Shown in pieces: positions 18,501 to 27,800 of a DNA stretch of 50,098 nucleotides; position 1 is the first letter of the stretch, and each line of letters opens with the position of its first letter. Made by a program: the position numbers and the translations under genes. Origin of the DNA: a virus. The DNA lies in IMG/VR virus record IMGVR_UViG_3300006919_000086, positions 1 to 50,098 of that record; one strand, written 5' to 3'. A model generated the notes under the pieces. The model saw only the letters and a list, made by a program, of their open reading frames with translations. It searched no databases and was not told the DNA's origin.

Positions 18501-20452
18501 ATTTTAATTTAATTATTAATAATACAGCTACAAAAGCACAAACCCCAGATTCTAATTATACTGATACTGGTATTATTAATTCAAAATATAAAGGATCAAA
18601 ATCAACATCCCAAAGATTAAATGTTTGGACACCTACTGATAGAGGAACATATGGTAAATCTCCAACAGTAGAAAGCAGAAATGCATTTTTTGCTTATTAT
18701 AATTCTATTGAAAATTACTACCCATTAGTAAATGATACTATTGGGTTATATTTAAATTATTTAATAGATAAAGATGGTAATGCTATTCCACCTAGTTTAG
18801 AAGGAAATATATTCCAAGCTACTATCCAAAATACATTCCAAACATCAGATAAAGTTAGTTTAAGTTTACTAACAGGTAGTAAAAATTTACAAATATTAAA
18901 TGATCAATTTGATTTAGTAAAGTTGGGAGTTGTACCTGTTCCTATTTTATATAGCCAAAATGGAGGCCAAGCTTCAAGCTCTAACATTCCCATTACAAGT
19001 TCAAGAAGAATAAGTTTATACGATAATAGTGATGATAATTCATTTAACAATTATAGTTTTGTAGCTAATGGAACTGCTAGTTTTGCCGGAAATTATACTA
19101 GTACTTCTTCATTTAATATAATTTTAGACCCAACCCAAGAAATTACTTCAAGTGTTTCTGCATCTACAATTATAGAAGATGCAAAAGTAAAAAACTATTA
19201 CGAATCCAATAAAGGTATAATTTTATTTCCTGATGATCCTGATAGTCCTGGTAATAATGATTTATCCCAAGATTATTTAGTTAGTGTAAATACTTTATTA
19301 GATACTAGTTTCTTAAGAGAAGCTAATACTATAGAATTAGAAGTAAAATTAGCTTTAGAATATGATACCACAGGAGATAACTTCTCAGGGAATGAAGTAA
19401 ATATTCCCCCTACAATAGAAGATATACAATTATATGTTTATCAAAATGGTCAATCTAATCTTATAGGTTCTGTTGCTTTTGGGGATGACGATGTTATTAG
19501 ATATGTAACAGGTAGATTAACCAGAAATACAAGAAGACAAAGAAGAAAATATGGTTTAAATAAAAAAGATAGAAGAATAGGCTCTGAGGAACCTATAGTA
19601 AACCAAAATAATGAGATAGAATTTGTAGTTGAGAATTATGCCGTTAGAGAAATATTAAAAGCTAATGGATATAATTTGGATAACCCTTCGTATAGCCTAC
19701 AATGGAGAATCACAGCAAATTCAGGAAACAATAAATTTAAAAAACAATCTGCCTTAAGATGGAGGTTAAGTGCATTCACTAGAGGAAGTTCCAATGTAAT
19801 ATTTCCTGGAGCAACTCCATTAGCTTTACCTACTAAAATAAGATTAGAAGGTAATAAAGCACATTTGTATGCTAATGATAATACAGGTTCATTCCCATTT
19901 TGGGTATTTACAGGTTCAGCAGGAGGTGGTACAGATATTATAAGTTCTAGTGTATTGGTAATGTCATCTTCAAATTTAAATGAAGCATATGGAGAAGATT
20001 CATTCCAAGGAAAATTACCTTACACCCCAGGAGGAGCAACTCCAAATTTCCCTGGAGGAGTAGAACCTCCAGGAACACAATTTCCGGAAATATATTACCC
20101 AATGGTTTTATATCCTGGTGATGAAATTAGATTTGGTAATAATGAAAACCTATCTTATAGAATTAAAAGAGTAACCCCACCCCAGGAAAATATTGAAGGT
20201 GATGGAAGAGGTAGATTAAAAATAGAATTAGATGGTGATGTATCTGCCAATGTAAACAAGGATTTCTTCTTAGTTAGAAGATATATTCCTAATGCTAATA
20301 GTATGTTATTGGATGCCCAATTCCCATACTTAGCGAATGGTTCAGGATCTAATTCAACAGGTATAGCATTCCCTCCTTTTCCTGCAATAGGATTAGAAGA
20401 AAGTGCTTCAGCAATAATAGTAGATTTAACTAGTAAAGGAATAATAACTTAA
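12530..20452 (+). CDS. giant baseplate/tail-fibre protein with P2 gpI-like core
   Basis: A 2640-residue protein. The N-terminal 600 residues look like a baseplate wedge element: helical segments around 420-510 and the motif KTKGTHNGLRALLTSYGIP (about 552-570), which resembles the KGT..LR..L..G motif of P2 gpI-type tail proteins, the counterpart of part of T4 gp7. Residues about 600-805 resemble a laminin-G/concanavalin-like β-sandwich, a common sugar-binding fold. The rest consists of many Ser/Thr/Gly-rich β-domains (Tyr/Ser/Gly repeats such as FTGS, SGSY), as in fibre proteins. There are almost no Cys residues. T4 gp7 is about 1030 residues, so this one is far larger and may combine wedge and fibre. 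Baseplate position confident, domain assignments moderate. Confidence 0.7.
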   Translation: MEEEIKIVPINPDTFETQEYDSSDRELLTVSILDTSFSGSSDYIELAIYDENQNLIEEVSNLNTYTIKQGDVLLNPEQDLINLGLDVDSYFTNYTFYRKRLSSSPSEKYYVSNISSNRTEIEISSNQVDETEILSSTNEFIQYRENAPYFVDFYLNFGDNQTIVANNIKLSNNKVLIKLYTPLPSNYDIKSQLWIVEEISTPQAYKITFPSVIKVADDFVYIQGPNFGLKEETPKGSSGGDFSYSELTNTSLTSSYNEIQNLLTKKEIEVNIDYEDFGEFVHFSSAKTRLENFYYKVGLIESASNQISDFLEQISGGTLDTIAYSESKATLSNQVEEIIKNFDGYERFLYYDSGSLFSYPKSNLTPPYNLYSTGSTEVLNWLGNADPSSVYYGGIALSASNFDQENKDWLYWTIPQYLRDDPENSQYELFVDMVGQHYDNVWVYVKDVSKKFDADNRLQYGISKDLVAQAIRDFNVKLYSNNFNRDELYTAFLGLTPSGSLFPFPDITDTLPANTGSEYIDTKVSSSNDAIPLDDVNKRLYKRIYHNIPYLLKTKGTHNGLRALLTSYGIPDTILRINEFGGSKRHTTTDRNLEEKVFNYAFDTEGQYYFSSSFSTLAAWEGGSGTPNTVQFRFKSPGIPTTASYSQSLWSIDDGASSVVLEYTSSAFTSGSYSGSVVDPYNTYATLKFIPDSGDTTKSASLYFPFFDGGWWSVMTILQGGNATLYAANSLDGNLKFTGSNSISGFSNGPYRGDEIQFPNSSTVTIASKDYEPFSGSFQEIRYFSPSLSESIFHDYTLNPYSFEGNSINRAPYELTFRADLGTQLNTGSRTSIHPKVTGSANYPTASFTGPTSNYFLSNENFTTNKESIYLNALATGIKDRATVKATIKETILPDSPSGSNTSITVLSPLQSLQQTSPTTESFTDEINYVDISFSPQDQINDDIIAQLGNFNIGDYIGDPRQIYSSSINYPELDDLRDEYFEKYIKSYDLKDFVRLIKYFDNSLFKMIKDFTPARTSLTSGVTVKQHILERNKSPFVQATSSNETFSGSIKPQSRNYNTGSGDVGAYEYTSGSSIYRFSGGTGGSFERYNTLSADPYYQPTLSNRFFLTQSYSESIQGSINSTGSFPNYSNRIPGFTSTSSLALYRNARADQREFYDGEFSGSHIVATTQSLNPECAPYLKVVDTSISYNPLFFPNTSVGSTEFSKNTNNPVSGDAWVYYSGETVKLIKLSSADLNGVLVTDYLQASDRIEIAFPDFTVGGRTSAEYYINGVTPFANSVLLTIDQSQGDITVTGSEVGGSENWSLRASGSYSNEGPSDNESQGVFVSPSKTNQSQTFVYWNGGTEDAQGFFNTGSSSTTLADILAGINTNFGGYAPNRTSNIPWFFSCSLFYSASDTDFEGGVTSSGVYHSASRYSGGDLTNQSFTLINNNDSGIYVPSPRLVDLNSLYFTSSYNTQIPGNSGSGFAQGGHPQIKSAGTGSIDFHFPYLTLSGSGLSITSNPTPFSGSTLNGFNGDFNAKDGTPGTNVLRLYGHSASRDGAFHFDQSEAEDYQANHADGYPGDPTGIPVSVTFLTASSVDFRYELTASAGLDISASFQYGSASQFTNNTQNTIAIYRTASDTGNINYFPKFGFSINGANDGSEVLMFRPVLKSGEDSFDYYFGSASLSLDANFNVEYDLGDEIVSQTETRTFSLELTSPVQGGGLNAFTSSNTSEPTSSVNIQVHLKVTGSDGDGAYERIITSSNILSSQGIYPGATFTFPDSPIADIFNGATQSADSSTTITRQNDMYFIEYSMSNFVDNSDNVIVDFLENGDTGSKILISQSFGGSFTGVYNLTASVSVEQYNSETGQFLRNTFTQPEFIIPNSNSTGRIEASGSYIGQFNQNDIFRLNTKVNKTLESGLTITSYTMSIFPSSSVDSEITSSDSPDYGVYRVPTSTNFIVPTFFGENILPFDKALNCQPTLNNYIEARDNSFLMDVDYSFNTGSNTPQNFNLIINNTATKAQTPDSNYTDTGIINSKYKGSKSTSQRLNVWTPTDRGTYGKSPTVESRNAFFAYYNSIENYYPLVNDTIGLYLNYLIDKDGNAIPPSLEGNIFQATIQNTFQTSDKVSLSLLTGSKNLQILNDQFDLVKLGVVPVPILYSQNGGQASSSNIPITSSRRISLYDNSDDNSFNNYSFVANGTASFAGNYTSTSSFNIILDPTQEITSSVSASTIIEDAKVKNYYESNKGIILFPDDPDSPGNNDLSQDYLVSVNTLLDTSFLREANTIELEVKLALEYDTTGDNFSGNEVNIPPTIEDIQLYVYQNGQSNLIGSVAFGDDDVIRYVTGRLTRNTRRQRRKYGLNKKDRRIGSEEPIVNQNNEIEFVVENYAVREILKANGYNLDNPSYSLQWRITANSGNNKFKKQSALRWRLSAFTRGSSNVIFPGATPLALPTKIRLEGNKAHLYANDNTGSFPFWVFTGSAGGGTDIISSSVLVMSSSNLNEAYGEDSFQGKLPYTPGGATPNFPGGVEPPGTQFPEIYYPMVLYPGDEIRFGNNENLSYRIKRVTPPQENIEGDGRGRLKIELDGDVSANVNKDFFLVRRYIPNANSMLLDAQFPYLANGSGSNSTGIAFPPFPAIGLEESASAIIVDLTSKGIIT

Positions 20453-20454
20453 TA

Positions 20455-20463
20455 TATTTATAA
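20455..20463 (+). promoter_or_regulatory. TATTTATAA motif, with near-copy behind it
   Basis: TATTTATAA at 20455-20463 and TATTTATAT at 20471-20479, 28 and 12 bp before the ATG at 20492. This is the only gap in the tail block between 12.5 and 24.8 kb where such a motif occurs. Confidence 0.5.
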
Positions 20464-20491
20464 CATATAATATTTATATAAAAATTTAAAC

Positions 20492-21151
20492 ATGGGATAT
20501 CTAAATAACTCAGTAATAACGGTTGATGCAATTCTTACTAAAAAAGGTAGAGAATTATTAGCAAAAAACGATGGTTCATTCCAAATTACCCAATTTGCCT
20601 TAGCTGATGATGAAATAGATTATACTTTATATAATCCAAATCACCCATCAGGCTCGGCATACTATGGAGAGGCAATTGATAATATGCCCCTTTTAGAAGC
20701 CTTTCCAGATGAGCAACAAATAATGAAATATAAATTAGTAACTTTACCTAGAGGTACAGCTAAATTACCTGTGTTAGATTTAGGATATAGTGCTATAACA
20801 TTAAAACAAGGAGCTCAATTAGCAATTACACCCCAAACTTTAAATTACTTAGGTAATGTTCAAACTTTTGAATCTAGTGGGTATTCTGCTACTATTGGGG
20901 ATGTTAGATTATTTAGTACATTTAATGGTGTAGGAATTGATTCTACTACTGAAAGTAACAATTCAACTACTACTATTGGAACTAATGTTTCTAAAACAGT
21001 AACAGGAACTCAAATTAACTTAACTGCAACAACAGTTAATACTTTATTTGGAACTAACACCCAGTTAAAAACTACATTAACTGTAGTAGGATTAGATAGT
21101 GGAGCTAGATTATCAATTCCAGTAACAATTACTCAAAACCAACTAACATAA
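20492..21151 (+). CDS. virion structural protein (fibre-associated)
   Basis: A 219-residue protein. The N-terminal half (1-125) has the conserved-looking sequence MGYLNNSVITVDAILTKKGR and ...QITQFALADDEIDYTLYN, which I associate with small structural proteins of marine T4-like phages. The C-terminal half (125-219) is Thr/Asn/Ser-rich β-structure. It opens the second half of the structural block and is followed 6 bp later by another fibre protein. Attachment or adapter protein is the likely role. Confidence 0.65.
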   Translation: MGYLNNSVITVDAILTKKGRELLAKNDGSFQITQFALADDEIDYTLYNPNHPSGSAYYGEAIDNMPLLEAFPDEQQIMKYKLVTLPRGTAKLPVLDLGYSAITLKQGAQLAITPQTLNYLGNVQTFESSGYSATIGDVRLFSTFNGVGIDSTTESNNSTTTIGTNVSKTVTGTQINLTATTVNTLFGTNTQLKTTLTVVGLDSGARLSIPVTITQNQLT

Positions 21152-21157
21152 TAAAAT

Positions 21158-22186
21158 ATGGGCTTTAAAAGATTTGATCCAGAAGATTTTGTTGTAAGTT
21201 CTGATACAGTAACTTCAACAGTATGGTCTAATAATGCAGTAGAATTAAATAGTTATTTCACTTCATCAACTCAAACCCAAGGTAGCTCAGGAGAGTATTA
21301 TATAAATGTTTACCAAACAGCTTCTGATGATGCTAGTGCTGCAGTTCAATTTGCTATAGCTTATGCTGATAGTGAAGGAAGTGGATCATTATTATTTGAT
21401 GCTAATGTGGAAGGAAAATCTCCTTCAAGAAGTATTTATGGTCAATACAGAACATTACTTTTAGAAGATGAAAATGCCCAATTTGTATTTGGAGACAGTT
21501 ACTCAGGAAGTTATTTTTATATAATTAGTCCTGATAGGGCAAGATATAAAGAAAAATTACTTCCGGGTTCATTTAATTTAAGTCTAACTGGTAGCCGTGG
21601 AGGTGCAGGTGTTAAGTTGAAATTAACTGATAACTCTAAAGATGTAACATTACCTACTTTTTATGGTACCCAAAGAGCATATCAAATTGTAAGTGGTTCT
21701 GATGGTGCCGCTTATACAGGTACTGGATATACTACAAACTCTGGATCATATGGTTTATTTTTTCCTGATACTTCAACAATTATTTTAAATGGGGCTGCTT
21801 TAGATGATAATAATACTGAAGGTATTAATTTAAACACAGGAAGAGATAGTAATACTAATAACAACAACCCAGAAAAATTATATAATAATATCTCAGGATC
21901 TTTATCTACAGTATTTAAATTAAATTCTCAAGAAACAATTACATCAGATTATGTTTTCGTTAGAGCAAGAAATTCTGAATTTAACTACACAGAAAATCCA
22001 AGTTTTATTTCAGGTTCAACCGGTGAAGTAGTATATAATTATTTTATAGATAATCCACAAACATATGCTACAACTGTGGGAATGTATAATGATAGTAATG
22101 AATTACTAGCTGTAGCAAAACTTTCAAAACCCTTAGTTAAAGATTTTACAAAAGAATCATTAGTAAGGGTTAAACTAGATTTCTAA
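21158..22186 (+). CDS. virion structural protein, fibre family with FKRF N-terminus
   Basis: A 342-residue β-rich protein. It begins GFKRFDPEDFVVSS, a motif shared with the next two genes (FKRFDAQDISVSS and [13 protein letters not shown]), suggesting a common attachment segment of about 15 residues. Residues about 40-160 form a β-domain with DSYSGSYFYIISP-like strands. The C-terminal 85 residues (about 255-342, FNYTENPSFISGS through ELLAVAKLSKPL) are clearly related to the 112-residue protein at 36448. Likely a tail-fibre or whisker component. Confidence 0.7.
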   Translation: MGFKRFDPEDFVVSSDTVTSTVWSNNAVELNSYFTSSTQTQGSSGEYYINVYQTASDDASAAVQFAIAYADSEGSGSLLFDANVEGKSPSRSIYGQYRTLLLEDENAQFVFGDSYSGSYFYIISPDRARYKEKLLPGSFNLSLTGSRGGAGVKLKLTDNSKDVTLPTFYGTQRAYQIVSGSDGAAYTGTGYTTNSGSYGLFFPDTSTIILNGAALDDNNTEGINLNTGRDSNTNNNNPEKLYNNISGSLSTVFKLNSQETITSDYVFVRARNSEFNYTENPSFISGSTGEVVYNYFIDNPQTYATTVGMYNDSNELLAVAKLSKPLVKDFTKESLVRVKLDF

Positions 22187-22193
22187 AAATGGA

Positions 22194-24827
22194 ATGGCAT
22201 CAGGTAATGAGTATAAAGTACAATCTTTTAAAAGATTCGATGCACAGGATATATCAGTATCTTCGTTAAAAACCAATAAAAGGTTTTTATTTGAGGGTGG
22301 TGATCCTTTAACAGGTTCGAATGTTAATATTGATAGATTCATAGGAATCCAAGGTGATTATCTCACTACTCAATCTGAAACTGGAGAAATACCTGGTGAA
22401 GAACAATATAAGGTTCTTGTATATGATTCCATAAAACAACTTTATTATACTAACTATATCTCAGGGAGTGAAGGAGAAATTTCCTTTGCTAATACAGCTA
22501 GTTTCAACCCAGATGGAACTATAAGTCCATTTTCAGGATCTGATCCAAGATATCAAACTAGTTACTATAATTACGAAGGTACAACTTTAAATCCACAAAA
22601 AACATTTAATACCGAAAGTATAGGAGTTATATCTATCCCCAATAAATTATATGGGGATGTAATAGAACCAGGTACTTTTTACATTAATAGCCCAAAAAGT
22701 GGGGCTTTGTATGATGATGGAGAAGGAAGGTTGTATAGTACAGGTGAATCTGGTATTGGAGTTTATTATGTAGGTAATGTTATTTACCAACATGGTATAG
22801 TAACAATTACTGATCAACCCTCATCAGAATTAATATTCCCAACCCCATCACCAACTCCATCAATTACCCCTTCTATTTCTATAACCGCTACTCCAACAAA
22901 AACACCTACACCTTCTATTACTAGAACACCTTCTATTACTAGAACACCTAGTAGAACCCCTTCAATTACTAGAACACCAAGTATAACCCCTTCAGTAACA
23001 TTATCACCTAGTATATCAGTTACTTTAAGTATAACAAGAACTCCACCTGAATCTCCATCTCCATCACCTACAATAACATTAACACCTAGTAAATCCCCAG
23101 GAGCTAGTCCATCAATAACTCCCACCATAACACCTACTATAACCACAACTCCTACTAATACACCTTCGATTACACCTACATTAACTGCTACCAATACACC
23201 AACAATAACTCCCACTATTACCCCTAGTATTACATTTACTCCTACTAATAGCCCTACTCCAAGTATCACACTTACTCCTACAAGAACACCCTCACAAACT
23301 CCACCTGCTACTTACGATGTAACAGTTAGAGAATGTACTGGTGATACTACTGAATACTTCTTTAGGTTTGATACCACAAGTCCACCATTAGTAGGAAATG
23401 CTATTACCGTAAGTGGTGATGCTTTTGTAAATGGTAAAAATTGGGAAGTTTTAAATTTTACCCCTTCTGGGGAACCTGATTACACTGTCACATTATTAAC
23501 AGTCTCAGCTGATTGTACTTCTGTTACTAGTCCAACTCCTACTCCTACAATCACTCCTACAAATACACCTTCTATTAGCATTACCCCTAGTATTACATTT
23601 ACCCCTACTATTACTCCTAGTATTACACTTACTCCTACAAGAACACCTTCACAAACCCCACCTGCTACTTATGATGTAACAGTTAGAGAATGTACTGGTG
23701 ATACTACTGAATATCACTTTAGGTTTGATACCACAAGCCCACCTTCTATAGGAAATGCTATTACTGTAAGTGGTGATGCTTTTGTAAATGGTAAAAATTG
23801 GGAAGTTTTAAACTTTACCGCTTCTGGTGATCCTGATTACACCGTTACATTACTAACAGTCTCAGCTGATTGTGGTTCAGTTACTAGCCCAACTCCAACA
23901 CCTACTATCACACCTACTAATACACCTTCAATTTCTATTACTCCATCTATAACTCCAAGTATTACACTTACTCCTACTCCTACTAATACACCTACATTAA
24001 CACCTTCAAGAACACCCTCACAAACCCCACCTGCTACTTATGATGTAACAGTTAGAGAATGTACTGGTTCTACTACTGAATACTTCTTTAGATTTGATAC
24101 CACAAGCCCACCTTCTATAGGAAATGCTATTACTGTAAGTGGTGTTGCTTTTGTAAACGGTAAAGATTGGGAAGTTTTAAATTTTACCCCTTCTGGGGAA
24201 CCTGATTACACTGTTACGTTATTAACAGTTTCAATCGATTGTACCTCAGTTACTAGCCCAACCCCAACACCAACGATTACACCTTCAATTACACCTTCTA
24301 TTAGCATTACCCCATCTATAACCCCAAGTATTACAATTACACCTTCGATTAGTATCACACCTTCGATTACACCTTCGATTACACCAACATTAACTGCCAC
24401 TCCAACAGTAACTGACACACCAACTCCTACACCAACAGATACTCCTACACCTACTCCTTCTATTAGTATTACACCTTCTATTAGTATTACACCTTCTATT
24501 ACCCCAACAATAACACCAACACCCACCCCAACACCAACCATTACCCCTACAGTAACACCTTCAATTAGTGTATCACCAGTAGCAGGATGTAATGCAATCT
24601 CAGGTCTTGCATTTGAAGTTTCTATCTCAGATGCATGTGATCCACTTAACCAAACTCAAACCTATTATTCAAGTAATACAACTAGTTTACAAGATGGAAG
24701 TATAATGTTTACAAACTCTAGTTGTGTAAAACCTTTCAGAAGCCTTTCACGATACCTTTCAGATGGTAGTATATACGGTCAAACAAATACTTCTGGGGTA
24801 TTTACCAAGATAGGGGATTGTGTGTAA
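22194..24827 (+). CDS. tail-fibre protein with Thr/Pro/Ser linkers and three Cys domains
   Basis: An 877-residue fibre-type protein. Residues 1-213 are a globular domain nearly the same as that of the following gene. Then Thr/Pro/Ser/Ile linkers (TPSIT, TPTIT, TNTPSIT) alternate with three copies of an approximately 70-residue β-domain (about 372-442, 491-560, 614-683). The domain contains VTVREC, a central RFDTTSPP and a late Cys, so one disulphide per copy is likely. A Cys-rich C-terminal domain (about 798-877) follows a long TPSIS/TPTPT linker and may bind the receptor. Unlike the next gene, the linkers contain few Arg. The start at 22194 is chosen over ATG 22189, which lies in another frame. 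Family name unknown, fibre role inferred from repeats and place. Confidence 0.7.
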   Translation: MASGNEYKVQSFKRFDAQDISVSSLKTNKRFLFEGGDPLTGSNVNIDRFIGIQGDYLTTQSETGEIPGEEQYKVLVYDSIKQLYYTNYISGSEGEISFANTASFNPDGTISPFSGSDPRYQTSYYNYEGTTLNPQKTFNTESIGVISIPNKLYGDVIEPGTFYINSPKSGALYDDGEGRLYSTGESGIGVYYVGNVIYQHGIVTITDQPSSELIFPTPSPTPSITPSISITATPTKTPTPSITRTPSITRTPSRTPSITRTPSITPSVTLSPSISVTLSITRTPPESPSPSPTITLTPSKSPGASPSITPTITPTITTTPTNTPSITPTLTATNTPTITPTITPSITFTPTNSPTPSITLTPTRTPSQTPPATYDVTVRECTGDTTEYFFRFDTTSPPLVGNAITVSGDAFVNGKNWEVLNFTPSGEPDYTVTLLTVSADCTSVTSPTPTPTITPTNTPSISITPSITFTPTITPSITLTPTRTPSQTPPATYDVTVRECTGDTTEYHFRFDTTSPPSIGNAITVSGDAFVNGKNWEVLNFTASGDPDYTVTLLTVSADCGSVTSPTPTPTITPTNTPSISITPSITPSITLTPTPTNTPTLTPSRTPSQTPPATYDVTVRECTGSTTEYFFRFDTTSPPSIGNAITVSGVAFVNGKDWEVLNFTPSGEPDYTVTLLTVSIDCTSVTSPTPTPTITPSITPSISITPSITPSITITPSISITPSITPSITPTLTATPTVTDTPTPTPTDTPTPTPSISITPSISITPSITPTITPTPTPTPTITPTVTPSISVSPVAGCNAISGLAFEVSISDACDPLNQTQTYYSSNTTSLQDGSIMFTNSSCVKPFRSLSRYLSDGSIYGQTNTSGVFTKIGDCV
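23307..24242 (+). repeat. three direct copies of a Cys-containing domain
   Basis: Copies begin near 23307, 23664 and 24033. The DNA is highly similar, with occasional changes (for example GAT to GTT), separated by Thr/Pro linkers. Two more diverged copies lie in the next gene at about 33013-33218 and 33378-33590. Confidence 0.85.
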
Positions 24828-24842
24828 AATTTAGTAAGTAAA

Positions 24843-24851
24843 TATTTATAA
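24843..24851 (+). promoter_or_regulatory. TATTTATAA motif before giant fibre gene
   Basis: TATTTATAA ends 3 bp before the ATG at 24855. The + strand here also reads TATAAATA (24847-24854), the exact T4 late box, but directly abutting the start codon. The spacing is too short for a normal leader. Confidence 0.4.
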
Positions 24852-24854
24852 ATA

Positions 24855-27800
24855 ATGAGTACTTACAAAAAGTTCAAGTCTGAAAATATTCGAATTTCAC
24901 CATTGGAGATGAATAAGGGCTTTACTTTTTCAAGTGGAGATACTCTAACAGGTTCAAATACCAATATTGACAGATTCATAGGAATCCAAGGTGATTATTT
25001 GTCAACCCAATCTGAAACAGGACAAATCCCAGGAGAAGAACAATATAAAGTTCTTATTTATGATTCCATAAAACAACTTTACTATACCAATTATATATCG
25101 GGAAGTGGAGGTAGAATTTCTAATGCTAATACTGCTAGTTTTAATACTGATGGAACTGTAAGTCCCCTTTTAGGGTCTGATCCAAGATATCAAACTAGTT
25201 ATTATAATTATGAAGAAACTACTTTAAACCCCCAAAAAACATTTAACACTGAAAGTATAGGGGTTATATCTATTCCTAATAGATTATATGGAGATAATAT
25301 CGAACCTGGTTCTTTTTTCATTAATGCCCCTAGTAGTGGAGGTTTATATGATGATGGGGAAGGAAGAATATTTAGTAAAGGTGAAGGAGACACAGGAACA
25401 TATTATGTAGGTAATATTATTTACCAACATGGTATCATTACTATTACAGATCAACCTGCTAGAGAAATTATTGTACCATCTACAACTCCAACACCATCAC
25501 TTACACCATCAAGAACTCCATCACTTACTCCTACCAAAACACCAACTCCTTCAATTACAAGAACACCAAGTATTACAAGAACACCAAGTATTACCCCTTC
25601 AATTACAAGAACACCAAGTATCACCAGAACCCCTTCTAGAACTCCTGATGTAACAAGAACACCAAGTATCTCAGTAACACCAAGTATAACTAGAACGCCT
25701 AGTATTACACCTTCGATTACTAGAACACCTTCAATTACAAGAACTCCTAGTGTAACAAAAACACCAAGTCTTACTCCTTCAATTACTAGAACCCCTAGTA
25801 TAACTCGTACACCAAGTATAACAGTTACCCCTAGTATATCAATAACACCTACTCCAAGTATTACTAGAACCCCTTCATTAACTAGAACACCAAGTATCAC
25901 TAGAACACCTGGTGCTACAGTTACACCTAGTATCTCAACTACTTTAACACCTAGTGTATCTATAACAAGGACACCTACAATTACAAGAACCCCTAGTATA
26001 ACAGCTACACCTTCGATTACTAGAACACCATCAATCACTAGAACCCCTAGTGTATCAACAACTCCACCACCTAGTGTATCTATAACAAGAACACCTTCAA
26101 TAACAAGAACTCCTAGTATAACAAGAACACCTAGCATAACTGCAACCCCATCTATTACTAGAACACCTAGTGTATCAATAACTCCTCTACCTAGTGTATC
26201 TATAACAAGAACACCTACAATTACAAGAACCCCTAGTATAACTCGTACACCGTCAATTACTAGAACACCTAGTAGAACAGTTACACCTAGTATTTCAACT
26301 ACTTTAACACCTAGTGTATCAATAACAAGAACACCATCAATCACTAGAACTCCTAGTATTACTAGAACCCCAACAGTTACTAGAACCCCCTCAATAACTG
26401 TAACCCCTACAAGAAGTATTGGAGCTTCTCTTACACCTACTCCTACAAGAACACCATCAATCACTAGAACCCCTAGTATCACTAGAACCCCAACAGTTAC
26501 TAGAACCCCTAGTATATCAGTAACTTTAACTCCTAGTACATCAGTAACAAGGACACCAAGTATTACTAGAACCCCTAGTATAACAGCTACACCTTCAATT
26601 ACTAGAACCCCTAGTATAACAGCTACACCTAGTATTACTAGAACCCCTAGTATTACTAGAACTCCAAGTATAACCCGTACTCCTAGTATTACACCTTCAA
26701 TCACCAGAACTGCTAGTATAACAAGAACACCTAGTGTTACTAGAACACCCAGTATAACCCGTACTCCTAGTATTACACCTTCAATCACAAGAACTCCTAG
26801 TATTACTAGAACCCCAAGTGTAACTTCTACCCCATCAATTACTAGAACACCTAGTATAACTAGAACTCTATCAATCACTAGAACTCCATCAATTACTCCT
26901 TCAGTTACTAGGACTCCAAGTATTACTAGGACTCCAAGTATAACAGCAACACCTTCTATTACTAGAACACCAAGTATAACAGCTACACCTTCAATTACTA
27001 GAACTCCATCTATTACTAGAACCCCTTCTAGAACACCTGATGCAACAGTAACTCCTAGTATTACTAGGACTCCAAGTATAACTCGTACCCCTAGCATTAC
27101 CCCTTCTATCACTAGAACACCAAGTATTACTAGGACTCCTAGCATAACAGCTACACCTTCTATTACTAGGACTCCTTCTATAACCCCAAGTATAACCCGT
27201 ACCCCAAGTATAACTGTTACACCTTCAATTACAATAACACCATCAATTACTAGAACACCATCAATTACTAGGACTCCATCTATAACACCAAGTGTCACTA
27301 GAACACCAAGTATAACAAGAACACCAAGTATAACAGCTACACCTTCTATTACTAGAACCCCTAGTATAACTCGTACTCCTAGTATAACAGCTACACCATC
27401 AATCACTAGAACCCCCTCCAAAACCCCTGATGCAACTAGAACACCTAGTATAACTCGCACCCCTAGTATTACAAGAACACCTAGTATAACGGCTACTCCT
27501 TCAATTACTAGAACACCTTCAATTACTAGAACCCCTAGTGTAACAAGAACACCTAGTATCACACCTTCTATTACTAGAACCCCAAGTATTACTAGAACCC
27601 CAAGTATAACTGCTACACCTTCTATTACTAGAACACCAAGTATAACAAGAACACCTAGTATCACACCTTCTATTACTAGAACCCCAAGTATAACCCGTAC
27701 CCCAAGTATTACTGCTACACCTTCTATAACAAGAACTCCTAGTGTAACAAGAACACCAAGTATAACAGCTACACCTTCTATTACTAGAACCCCTTCTATT

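Noticed and set aside
22814-24541. Antisense open frames in the 877-residue fibre gene
   Set aside because: Same cause as above: Thr/Pro/Ser-rich sense codons exclude antisense stops. The products are Val/Gly repeats.
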